From positions 5,301,001 to 5,365,000 of the forward strand of contig NC_083570.1 of the NCBI RefSeq assembly GCF_027579695.1: DNA of 64,000 nt, read 5' to 3'. How positions within the stretch are numbered: position 1 is the first letter of the stretch; every line of letters starts with the position of its first letter. The notes beneath the pieces are model-generated. The model searched no databases. It saw nothing but the letters and a program-made list of their open reading frames with translations, and was not told the DNA's origin. This document shows, in pieces, positions 10,133 to 21,306 of the stretch. The position numbers were made by a program, and so were the translations under genes. The DNA comes from Neoarius graeffei. Lineage: Eukaryota; Chordata; Actinopteri; Siluriformes; Ariidae.

Positions 10133-11591
10133 CAGTGCTGGGCAAGTTTCTTCAAAACTGCTTTGCATTATTTTTTACTTGTTACTGTCATTTTAAAGTA
10201 ATTAGTTACATTACAATATTACTGTATTTAAAATGTAAGGCATTACACTACTATTGCATTACTTTTAAGTTACTCTCACCAAAATAACTGGAAGTATGGA
10301 TTTGGCAATCTAAATGTAGCTCAAGACACTCAATTAGCTCATCACACATCCAGTGGAAGGTGATGTGGTATCTGACTGAGCTCGGCTTATGGTTAAAAAC
10401 ACTAGAATATAATAGCCACAGTGATGGCTCATGGCACAATACAAGGAACAATCATCGCAAGAACAGACAAAAGGTGAAAGTCTGGCAAATTGTGATAGAA
10501 ATACTGTAACTTTAGGCCTATTCTTATTAACATTAATTTAACTGTATTGTATTGTAATGTCTAAAGATATGACAGGATACAAAATTAGCATTTCTATGCC
10601 TTTATTGTTTTCAAGTTTACAGCATTAAGCATAGTTTATGCTTCATAAAAAATGACTCCATTTCAGAAATTTAACAAAAATGAACATATTATGGCAAATC
10701 ATAGTCTACAATAAAACTGGCCTGAAAAAAAAAACAAAAAAAACAAGCCTTTTAAATCACAGCTAGACAGTGACTATTAGCTATATGAGGCTACCCAGTC
10801 ACATTTCGAAAAACAGAATTAGAAATAAAATCAAAGTGCTTTTAATGATATTGAAGTGCTTTGGCCTATTAGCCCTCGAAGGAAAGGCAGCTCAATCACT
10901 TTAGTCTGACTTCCGACCAGAAAAAAAAACTCAGTTATACAGGACAAAAATGTAAGTCAGCATATCTTCAACAACATACTCCGCCACAAGTCTCCTAACC
11001 TCCTGAGGCTGAAGGAGCATCTCAGAGCGGCAGAACGTTAATTTTGGCTGCTTTGTGATTTTATCGCCACTCTCATCCTCCGCTTGCTTCCTTGCTAACT
11101 TCATGTTACTGTGGCACCTCTGTAAATGTTTAGTTAAATTACTGGTGCTATTTCGGGAAGTGGACAGTTCTTTAGGTTTAGCACACAAAGTGCATTTGAC
11201 AATGATGTTCTTCACATCCTTATTTTTCACAAACTTAAAGTAATGGGCGTGTGCCCATCTGGAGAATGTGCTATCCGACATTAGATCAGCTGCAGGTTCA
11301 CTCATCTCTCTCTCCTGTCTGACTAGCCTAAAGGAAAAAGAAGTGAAACATTTTGCGCGGACGTTTCACCTCTGCTGATCTCACGGTGATTTTGGTGAAT
11401 TTGTATGAAGGAAAAAACCCCACAACACTTCATTCCAGGTTAAAAATGCATTGTAACACGCGTTACTGACATTTGTACCGAGTAACATATTGCCAAATTT
11501 TTTTCTGTAATGCCTTACATTACTGCTTTACTGCAAAAAGCAATGCATTACAGTAATTCGTTACTTTTGTAACACATTACTCCCAACACTG
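10133..11591 (-). mobile_element. Internally deleted hAT element with perfect 8-bp target duplication
   Basis: Ends are cagtgctggg (left) and cccaacactg (right). The identical 8-mer catgtttt flanks both (10125-10132 and 11592-11599), the hAT signature. Sub-terminal regions are rich in 'gtaatgcattac'-like motifs that could bind transposase. At 1459 bp it is too short to be autonomous: it keeps only the first coding exon (10931-11305). Confidence 0.9.
10931..11305 (-). CDS. BED zinc-finger exon of the deleted hAT element
   Basis: An open frame of 124 codons starts MSEPAADLMSDSTF and encodes a BED finger: aromatic YFKFV, then C-x2-C (VKCTLCAKPKE) and H-x4-H (TKHLQRCHSN) spacing. This is the DNA-binding N-terminus of ZBED/hAT transposases. 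No catalytic domain follows inside the element, so a product would be a stand-alone BED protein that might bind hAT termini. Likely a leftover exon; expression unknown. Confidence 0.6.
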   Translation of the reverse strand: MSEPAADLMSDSTFSRWAHAHYFKFVKNKDVKNIIVKCTLCAKPKELSTSRNSTSNLTKHLQRCHSNMKLARKQAEDESGDKITKQPKLTFCRSEMLLQPQEVRRLVAEYVVEDMLTYIFVLYN

Positions 11592-11932
11592 CATGTTTTC
11601 AAGTGCACATTGTCACTACTAAAGTGCCATAACGGGGCAAATGCCAAAATCCATGCTGTTCAGCACTGTTAACTTTTTAAACATCAAAACAAAAACCTTC
11701 ACTGAATCCTCAAAGGAGAGGCTCAGACACCGCCTGCATTGCACATGTGCACGCACTTTCAGTGTCAAAAATGTTAAAGTAAACCTAAAACTGTTCATAA
11801 AAACACAAGATGGGAAGGTCTGACATTTAAAAATAAAATCATATTCCAATAAAAAAATGCCTTCCAAGTTCTTTTCATCACATTTCTCTCTTCCACATCC
11901 TTTTTATAACATTTTGTAAAATGCCATGAAGG
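11592..11932. other. 3' flank of the ZBED4-like hAT relic
   Basis: No gene seen. AT-rich sequence between the target duplication of the nested hAT and the stop codon of the ZBED4-like transposase, probably its 3' untranslated region. Open frames here on both strands look random. Confidence 0.4.
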
Positions 11933-13510
11933 TCATTCATTAAGGTGACTGTTCAGCTTCAGAAGTAGTCGGCTTTCCAGATTCTTGCCCTTGAGTCGTG
12001 ATCTTCTGGCACTGAAGAGAACACCCGCACGACTAAAGAGTCTTTCACATGTTGCAGAAGCTGGGAGACTTGTGTTGAGTCTCAGTGATGACTTCTTTAT
12101 TTGAGCAAACGAGTTCAAGAGATCCATACCACCTGTGGACGGGCATGCAAGGTAGTTGTCAAGCTTTCCAACCTCCAAGTTTCCTGTCGTCATGGATGCG
12201 AAGAAGTCATCATCATCAGAGTAGGTTTCGTTGGCAGGAGGGTCATCGTTGCTGTTAGCAGTGAGGTGATTTTTGATGTCAAGTTCTGTGCAAAAAAAAA
12301 AAAATAATTATGCAATTTTAGAGCTGCCATTCTCCTGTAACACACTAGTGACCATACAAGCCACCAAATCTAACCAATACATAGATTAATAGTGTAAATG
12401 AGAGCCAAAGGATCCCATTTGGAATTAATGAAGTTTTATTATTTACTTTGAAGATGCTCTCTTTTGTTGTCCAGCCTGTCATCCTGAACTTTGGTAAGAG
12501 GATGCTGGCAGCAATCAGCTCTGGGTCCTTCATTACATCCCCAAAACGCTTCTGGATGCCACGTGTGCATATAGCACACTCTCCTTTTTCTCTTTGGATC
12601 TGAACCACTCTTTCAACAGCAACGTAGAGGGAGTTCCAACATGTATCATTGGGTCTCAGGAACTGGAGTCTGCATTCATGCTCTACTGTCTCGAATGCTG
12701 AGGTGGATCGGCTGCTTTTATTCCACAGTGCCTGGCATTTCTGAAAGCGGACTGAGATGATTTCTTTTATGTCTCACATTCTTGCTCTGCAGCAATGGCA
12801 TCAGTGGTAGATATTAGATTCAGGAGATGGCATGCATGTTCATGATATCGTGGTCACTGAAACTTGAGGCCTGTGTCTTCACCCAAGATTGCAGCAACAT
12901 CCTGATACTCCACCTCTTCACTGTCACTGTCATCTTCTGAAGGATTCTCCTTCTGTGCAGAGGCAGCATCTTCACTCTCGCCATAAACTCAAAATGCTTT
13001 AAGGAAAGTAGAGCCACTGTCTGTGGTCATCACTGGAACCTTGTCCCTGATCTGGTACTCAGAGTGGATCTCTTCCAACACTACAGCAAGAACGTCAAAG
13101 GTGTGAGGGCCTTTCAATCGCCGACAAGCCAAGACAGCTGAGCACCTCTCTAAAGACGTCTGGTCTATCCAGTGCCACGTGACTCCCAAATAACTACGCT
13201 GGCTGGCAGTCCAGCAGTCTGTTGTTTTTGCAACATGATTGACTGAACTCAGTTTCTTGATAATCAAGCTCTGTTTGACTTTGGCAGCCTCTTGTATTTT
13301 CGAGACGACTGTTTTCCTCGACATAATTAAGCAGTTAGGTTGTAACGTTTGAATCATGTTCTTAAATGAAGGCAATTCAACCACAGAAAATGGCTGGCTG
13401 CCTTCACAAATAAAGTCTATCAAAATCTTGTCAAAGGTTCCCTGCCTAACCCGTGGGACAGACATGGAAAAGGCACTTATTTTGGCATTCTTGAGGTGTG
13501 GTTCATCCAT
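11933..13510 (-). pseudogene. ZBED4-like hAT transposase relic
   Basis: In minus-strand order: 13510-12989 gives 173 codons with FDKILIDFI, LQPNCLIMSRKTV, AKTTDCWTASQRSYLGVTWHWID, LACRRLKGPHTFDVL and TTDSGS, the N-terminal half of the RNase-H domain. 13017-12820 and 12608-12345 carry an acidic stretch (SEDDSDSEE), a HACHLLNLI block in another frame and ASILLPKF. 12290-11933 gives the dimerisation region (LPASATCERLFSRAGVLFS) and the end of the protein. Frame changes and stops between 12990 and 12610 show it is dead. The BED finger exon expected upstream was not found. An intron probably lies between 12345 and 12290. Confidence 0.85.
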
Positions 13511-13877
13511 TGGGGCAGAGGAGGAATTTCATTTCCTGCTGCTTTCTATGTCGTCTGTGTAATGCTGGCGCTTGTTTGGGTGAATTCGTTGTTGGAAAAC
13601 AGAGAAAAATACATTTGTGTCAAAAGAAAACATTTGGAAGCACTCCTTTTATTTTTTGCCAGATAAAGGCGCTGATGAAAACCGCCTTGAATAAAAATGT
13701 TTGGGGCGAGTCATCATTGTGAAATTAAAAAAAATAAATAATAATAATCTAAATAATAGGATAACTGTTGACTCTCATGTTAATGACTATAACTCAATTC
13801 TAACTCATTATTATGAATTTTCTCTCATGCTAATGACTCTGGCTCCAAAGTATGAATTCTATCAAATTTTTATAAAC
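13511..13877. other. Upstream flank of the hAT relic, no gene seen
   Basis: AT-rich sequence with no recognisable exon. The reverse strand stays open for some 30 codons upstream of 13510, which could be the 5' part of the transposase exon, but no zinc finger is visible. Confidence 0.3.
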
Positions 13878-14996
13878 CTATCCCTGATCAAAAAGAAGTA
13901 TACTTCAAGTTCATGTTATTAAGTATACTTTTGTGCACCAAGTATACTGATATCAATGTATTTACAGTATACTTGTAAGTAAACTAATCTAATACTTCTT
14001 GGGACTAAATTGGGCCACTTTTATTCTACAGTATACTTTAAGTCTAAGAGAAGTAAACTTTGAGTATACAACTAGTAAAAAACTAGTATACAACTAGTTT
14101 TTTTTTTTTATTTTGTCCTGCAAGAATACCACAAGTAAGCTTATATACTAATAATTTACTCTTTCTATACTTGTAGTCCACTCTTTAGTTTACAAAAGCA
14201 TACTTCATAGTATACTGGAAATATATGATGAGTTTACTTGTTTGATACTTCTAGTCCACTTTTTAGTTTATGAAAATATACTTTATAACATACTGGAAAT
14301 ATACTGTTAGTTACTGGTTATATTACATCTAGTCCACTTTTTAGTTTTGAAGTTTACTGCAATTACCCTTCTAGGTATACTATTAGTTTTGGAGCCCGAA
14401 CCCTTACCTCATGCACACTACCAGTAGACAACTTAAGTGTTTTGTACCTTAAGTTACAATGAAGTTATAAAGGTAAGAATTCACAAAATAACAGCAGATA
14501 CTCAGGATTAAGAACATAATCATTTTCTTTAAAAATCTAATTTAAAACAACATTGTATTAAATGCCAAAGTATAAAAACACGGCAATGACAACTGAAATT
14601 GACATCCAAGCTCTATAGAAAAATAAATAATATTAAATTATCCCACTCAGGAGAAATAAAAAAAAAAAACTTATATGGATCCACAGACAAACCTCAGAGT
14701 CAACTATGCTGAATCACAACTACAGGGCAAGTCCACTTAAACATAAGACACAAATATTTTAATACTTTATTACACTTTTGTTCAATATATCTTGATCAAA
14801 AGTTTAATTTTAAGCTTAATATACTTAGATTTTTCTATATACTTTTCAGTATAAGCCATGTATACTTATGTATAACTTTATTAAGTATATCTCTGATAAG
14901 TAAATAAAAAGTAAACTGAAAGCATGCTCTCTTATTTTTAGTTTAAAAGACGTATACTAGAAGCACACTTAAATAAACTTCTTTTTTGTAGGGATG
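13878..14996. mobile_element. AT-rich MITE built from AGTATACTT-type motifs
   Basis: The left end reads atccctgatcaaaaagaagt and the right end, complemented, atccctacaaaaaagaagt: an imperfect terminal inverted repeat. The 1.1 kb body holds many copies of 'agtatactt', 'gtccactttttag' and relatives, but no coding capacity. No convincing target duplication, so superfamily is open. Confidence 0.55.
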
Positions 14997-15479
14997 CCAT
15001 ACAAGGGCCCATAACGCACCATTACCACGGACATAACTGTGTCTCCGCAGTTTGTAAATTAGTTGTAACTTTAAACATATAAACTAAGCGCTTCAATCTG
15101 CTCCCTCGTCTAGATCTGCGTGCTAACTAAATTAGCTTAGCTAACTATCAGTACAGTCGTTAGCTTCCTCACCAGTTACTTACTATCACATGTTTCCTCA
15201 CATACGAGGCACTGTTTTTGGTAGAAAAAGTAGGCAGCGCATAATATGACTGTTGTTCCTCGTCATTTGGAAGGCAAACAGAGTGTTAATGCTCAGCCAG
15301 GGATGGACATGAACCGCTGAGGGCCACACAGGTGCTTCTTCTTCAGCCATGATTTTCCAGTGCTGGTGTAGGAGAGAGCGGGGCCACGCCTCCATTCATT
15401 CGGTGCGGCTGCTAAGGCGGCTGTCCAACTGTCTCGGATGGAGATTCACTGTGGGATAGCTCGAACGGCCGAGTGGAAA
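14997..15479. other. Region without a recognised gene
   Basis: A minus-strand frame at 15395-15198 (65 codons, beginning MEAWPRSLL) has no recognisable domain. 'gctaactaaattagcttagctaac' contains simple internal repeats. No support for a gene. Confidence 0.3.
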
Positions 15480-15688
15480 AATTATCAAATTAAAATAAAT
15501 TACACACAAGTAACAGTAGTGATGGCATAAAGCCGAATGCAACGAAGTAAAAGTGCCGTTTTTTCATCAAAATGTAACTGAGCAGGAGTAAAAACTATCC
15601 TGCAAAACAACTACTCTCAGCAGTACAATTAAAACAAAAATTACTCAAGTAAATGTAACAGAGTAAATGTAACACATCACTACCCACT
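15480..15688. mobile_element. Right-hand end of a hAT element
   Basis: The complement of 15688-15600 begins CAGAAGTGGGTAGTGATG and continues with 'ttacatttact' repeats, the classic sub-terminal pattern of fish hAT elements. The matching left end was not located. Its outer boundary lies 15 bases from a possible splice acceptor. Confidence 0.55.
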
Positions 15689-15703
15689 TCTGTCTTTATC
15701 TCC

Positions 15704-15801
15704 TGCAGTGAGCATGAGACACCCGGGACACCCGTATACCAATCCACAGCGTGATGCCATTTTGAGGGATTACAAGCTGTTCTGTACTCTGCCTCATTTT
15801 A
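15704..15801 (+). other. Possible orphan coding exon
   Basis: A sequence between an acceptor-like 'tttatctcctgcag' and a donor-like 'gtgagt' stays open in one frame (MRHPGHPYTNPQRDAIL and on, about 30 codons). Not recognised; it sits just upstream of the duplicated finTRIM flank and has no counterpart upstream of finTRIM B. It may be a stray exon from a neighbouring gene or chance. Confidence 0.25.
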
Positions 15802-15904
15802 ATGTGAGTGAAGATTGATTTGTTTTGTTTAATTGAACAAAAGGTTTTTGCACAGTTCACAAAGCAGTTAGAGTTGTTTAGATGAAGAGCTTGATTTGAA
15901 GCAG

Positions 15905-16729
15905 CTCAGAATATTATTGATAAATTACTACGACTAGCAGATTTCTTTCTTCTGCCTTTCAGCACATTCATTTCAGTCTGTTAACAATGTTAAAATGACC
16001 CGTGTCAGTGTGGGTTTCCTCCTGGTTCTCCAGTGTTCTTCTACTTCTCAAAGACACATCTAATGACTGACTGAGGCAACTCAGGATCTCTGATCTCAAA
16101 CATATTCATCTACCAACTTCATTTCCATCTCAACAACCTGTTCATGAGAAAGAATTCTTCATCGACCCAGAATAATGTTCTTGATAAAACATGGTGTCAG
16201 GAATAAAACAGGATGAGGCATGCTGCTCCAGGAAACTAATCTGTTTTAATAAAGATCCACTTTTGTGACTTCTATTTGTAATAAACAATGCAAAATCAAT
16301 AAAATACGGTTTTCCTTCCTGACAGCTGCGTCCTCCTCACTTTTAAAATGTCTCAAACATCCTTTAGGGATGAAGATCAGTTTAAAGACGTCACGAGGAA
16401 AAAGCTGTTCAAGTGAAACAATTGTAATTTATCAACAAGGCTGAAAGTTGTGCTTGAGGTGTCAGTAGGTGGAAAAGTCCAGAAAATTAAGATCCATTCT
16501 GTGAGTATTTCATGAAATTAATCCTAATCAGTGCAGCTACATGGGTTATATTCCTGCACTGAAGGGAGATGAAATGGTTAATAGAGGAGTGTTCATGACC
16601 TTTCTGTGTTTGTGCTCCTCCTCTGTCTCTCTGTCTCGATCACACACAGAACCAGGGAGTGGCTCACCATTTCAGGGGGAAAAATTGTTCTCTCTCTCTC
16701 TCTCTCTCTCTGTCTGTGATTTCAGGAAA
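15905..16729 (+). repeat. 5' flank shared by finTRIM A and finTRIM B
   Basis: This flank matches the complement of 47350-48270 from about 60 bases upstream of 'ctttcttctgcctttcagcac' to the start codons, with small indels; the portion from 16510 also matches the relic at 395. It probably holds the promoter and 5' untranslated exon. A consensus acceptor (CT run, then 'gatttcag') ends at 16725, five bases before the start codon, so transcription probably begins further upstream and the ATG lies in exon 2. Confidence 0.75.
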
Positions 16730-18831
16730 ATGGCTGAGGCCAGTATTTTAGTAGATCAGCTTTCTGTGGACCAGTTCATGTGTCCAGTGTGTCTGGATCT
16801 CCTGAAGGATGCGGTGACTATCCCCTGTGGTCACAGTTTCTGTAAGGTGTGTATTAATGGCTGCTGGGATCAGGAGGATCAGAAGGGTGTCTACAGCTGT
16901 CCTCAGTGCAGAGACACTTTCACGACAAGGCCTGTTCTACGCAGAAACAACATGCTGGATGAAGTGGTGGAGAAACGGAAGAAGATGTCTGAAGTCCAAG
17001 CTGCTTCTCCTGCTCACTGTTATGCTGGACCTGGAGATGTGGAGTGTGATTTCTGCACCGGGAGAAAACACAAAGCCGTCAAGTCCTGTCTGATGTGTTT
17101 GGCTTCATTTTGTGAAATTCATCTGAAACCTCACTATGAAGTTTCTTCATGGAAAAAACACACATTAATTGAAGCCTCAGCAAAACTCCAAGAGAAGATC
17201 TGCTCTGAACATAACAAGCTGATTGAGATCTACTGTCGTACTGATCAAACCTGCATCTGTTATTTGTGTACGATGGATCATCACAAAGGTCACGACACCG
17301 TCACAGTCGCAGCAGAAAGAGCTGAGAAACAGGTGAGAACTAGAAATCTTTCCAGAATTAAATCATCTTAATTATAGTTTCTCATCTAGAAACAGGTGCT
17401 TTAGTCAGTGATATGATTTGAACTTTAATTTCAATGTGTGTCTCAATCAGAAGGATTCTGTAAAAGCTGATTAAAATTGTCTGTGTTCTGGTGAACAGAG
17501 TGTTAAATTTATCTTCAGTGATGGTTGTAATCTGGTTCGGGGTGGGTTTCCTGATAACGTTGCCCTTTAGACCTAAAGAGAGTTGAGAGACTCTCTTAAG
17601 GAACGAACGTTGTCTCTACATGGTTTTCCCAAACTCACTCGTAAGAAGGAGTCTAAAGAGCAACAGGATGAAGTGCATCTTTGCAGTTGGTGTCCCCGAT
17701 ATAGGCATTAGTAGCTGCTAAAGGCAACATTTATCTTTTTTTATAAGATTATCAAAAATCTTATAAATTTTTGCCAGCATTTCTAAGGAAAATAGCATTA
17801 ATTTTACAGCATGGATAATCATAACGACAGTCTTCACAGCGAAAGCGAGTTTTACTACCCTGAGGAAGAAGAAATAAAAGAAAACATTTCAGGAGAAAGC
17901 TAAAAACCTGTAATTTGCTAACACCGAGCAAAAACATGGCTGAATCCTTAATGACTTCGATTTGTATAAATAGGGGACTACATAGGTGGCAAAATGTAGT
18001 TTTTTTTTCCTGACATGGAAGTGCACTTGTAAACTGAGGAGGAAGCCATTTGCATTACAGGCATGAATGAGGATTCAAAATGGTGGCTCGCCTCGGCTCG
18101 GTTTTCCCTTTTGGGCGCTCTTATCTTCTGTTAGAATTTGGTAAATAAAAAAATAAATATATTTACCAGCTTAAGGTCAGTCCATATGGTGAAATACTGT
18201 GACCTCGGCCTTGAATACTGACCTCGGCCCAGAGGGCCTCGCTCAGTACTTTCAAGACCTCGGTCACGGTATTTCACGATACGGACCTCCCGGCTGGTAA
18301 ATAACATATATATAAGATTAGATAAAACTTTATTGATCCCTTTAGGAGGGTTCCCTCAGGGAAATTAAGATTCCAGCAGCATCATTACAGAAAACAGAGA
18401 AAAGAAATAGAGAAAATCTTCTAGATAAATTAAAATAAATTAAGTTTTAACACATACAAATATAAAAAGAATAAGATATGGGGAAGAGAGGAACGGGGGA
18501 GGGAGAGGAGGGGAAAAATATGTAATGCTTCCAGATGATATAGATATGTGGAAATTCATTAATGAAACACTTTTACATTTTTGGCAATTTTTTATTATTC
18601 CAAGTGTGTTTTTAATTAAATGAACAAATGATCACACGAAAAAATAAGCAAATAATAAGCTAAATAATGAGGTAAATGTGTTCCCCGTGCTCGCTCATTT
18701 CACTGTTACCCCCCGATCATGCAGTCAGGATTATTTCAGCTGTTCTCCACAGTGCAGAGTGGGCCATGTTCTCCCTTATAAGTGCAGAGAGAGAGAGAGG
18801 TTTTGATCTGTGTGTAGTTTGTACATAAGGA

Positions 18832-18892
<61 letters not shown>

Positions 18893-20411
18893 CAGTGGTG
18901 CTTGAAAGTTTGTGAACCCTTTAGAATTTTTGATATTTCTGCATAAATATGGCCTAAAACATCATCTGATTTTCACACAAGTCCTAAAAATAGATAAAAA
19001 GAACCCAGTTAAACAAATGAGGCAAAAATATTATACTTGGTCATTTATTTATTGAGGAAAATGATCCAATATTACAGATCTGTGAGTGGCAAAAGTATGT
19101 GAACCTTTGCTTTCAGTATCTGGTGTGACCCCCTTGTGCAGCAATAACTGCAACTAAATGTTTCCAGTAACTGTTGATCAGTCCTGCACACCGGCTTGGA
19201 GGAATTTTAGCCCGTTCCTCCATACAGAACAGCTTCAACTCTGGGGTGTTGGTGGGTTTCCTCACATGAACTGCTCACTTCAGGTCCTTCCACAACATTT
19301 CCATTGGATTAAGGTCAGGACTTTGACTTGGCCATTCCAAAACATTAACTTTATTCTTCTTTAACCATTCTTTGATAGAACCACTTGTGTGCTTAGGGTC
19401 GTTGTCTTGCTGCATGACCCACCTTCTCTTGAGATTCAGTTCATGGACAGATGTCCTGACATTTTCCTTTAGAATTCACTGCTATAATTCAGAATTATAG
19501 TCTGACTGTGGATTGGTGGAGTCCAAACTCTTTAGAGATGGTTTTGTAACCTTTTCCAGCCTGATGAGCATCAACAACTCTTTTTCTGAGGTCCTCGGAA
19601 ATCTCCTTTGTTCATGCCATGATACACTTCCACAAATATGTGTTGTGAAGATCAGACTTTGATAGATCCCTGTTCTTTAAATAAAACAGGGTGCCCACTC
19701 ACACCTGATTGTCATCCCATTGATTGAAAACACCTGACTCTAATTAACTGTTAATCCTAGAGGTTCACATACTTTTGCCACTCACAGATATGTTATATTG
19801 GATAATTTTCCTCAATAAATAAATGACCAAGGGTAATATTTTTGTCTCATTTGTTTAACTGGGTTCTCTTTATCTACTTTTAAGACTTGTGTCAAAATCT
19901 GATGATGTTTTCGGTCATATTTAGGCAGAAATATAGAAAATTCAAAGGGGTTCACAAACTTTCAAGCACCACTGTGTGTATATATAGATATATTTCAACC
20001 TTATATATAAGGAGGTCAATTCAACCTCCTTAGGTACACACTACACACTGATCAAAACCTCTCTCTCTCGCACGCGCACACACACACACACACACACACC
20101 CAGAGTACATAACCTTCAGAGCGAAACACGAATGTTCTTTGAACTGACATGAATACAGAACCAGTTTGCCCGTACTGTATAAAAAGCTGAATGTATTTTA
20201 TTTGTCCTCAGAGTGAGTTAAAGGAGGAGCAGATGAAATCCCAGCAGAGAATCCAGGAGAAGCAGAAGAAGGTGCAGGAGCTGAAACAGGCTGTGAACAC
20301 TATAAAGGTGAGCAGTGAGCAGAGACAGAGCTGCTCCTAGAAACACACACAACATGGACAACGAGTCATTTACAGTCCCAGTAAGAGAGGGAATGATAGA
20401 TGAGCTTTAAA

Positions 20412-20487
<76 letters not shown>

Positions 20488-21272
20488 TAACAGCTCAGTG
20501 CACAGACAGCAGTGGAGGACAGTGAGAGGATCTTTACTGAGCTGATCAGCTCCATGGAGAAAAAGCGCTGGGAGGTGACGGAGCTGATCAGAGATCAGGA
20601 GAAGGCTGAACTGAGTCGAGCTGAACGACTCCTGGAGCAACTGGAGCAGGAGATTGCTGATCTTCAGAGGAGAGTCACTGAGCTGGAGCAGCTTTCACAC
20701 ACACACGATCACATCCATTTCCTCCAGGTAACACTCACTGTCTGATCTACAGAGCCAGCTGTTCCTCACACACTCTCTAAAACACCTCTCATTAAGGGAA
20801 CAATAAATGTCCCTGTCTGACATCACAAGTGGGTTTTACATTTCATTTGCTTTCTGTAGGTTTTAGCTTCTGGACGTCGCTCTCCTACATTGTACAGACC
20901 AAATTTTCAACATCTCTCATTTGATGGAGTGAGGAATTCTCTTTCAGATCTGAAAAAGAGAGTCGAGGAATTCTGTGAGGAGGAATTCAACAAAATCCCT
21001 CCACATGGTAAGAGGAGCTGTTCCTGCTGGAGAAACACAGTGATGTGTTATTTCTTAGCGATGCTCCTGCTTTCTTTTCTGCGGACACTTTATTCACCCG
21101 ACACTTTGAACTAAAACACTGATTTAAAATGACTAAACTGACTGGATCACTTTAAACTCTTTCCATCTTTTACACAAACTCATGTTTCTATTTTTCTCTC
21201 CACAGCTGCAGCAGTTCAGATCATTTCAGAACCAGAACCACAGAGCAGAGAAGAGTTTCTGAAATGTACATC

Positions 21273-21306
<34 letters not shown>

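Noticed and set aside
16541-16729. In-frame upstream extension of the finTRIM A start
   Set aside because: The extension crosses a CT-rich run ending in a splice acceptor, is Ser/Leu low complexity and is not kept in finTRIM B. It is more likely intron and 5' untranslated sequence.
20407-20640. Minus-strand frame with a long poly(HT) end
   Set aside because: Antisense shadow of finTRIM exon 3 and the adjoining TG microsatellite.
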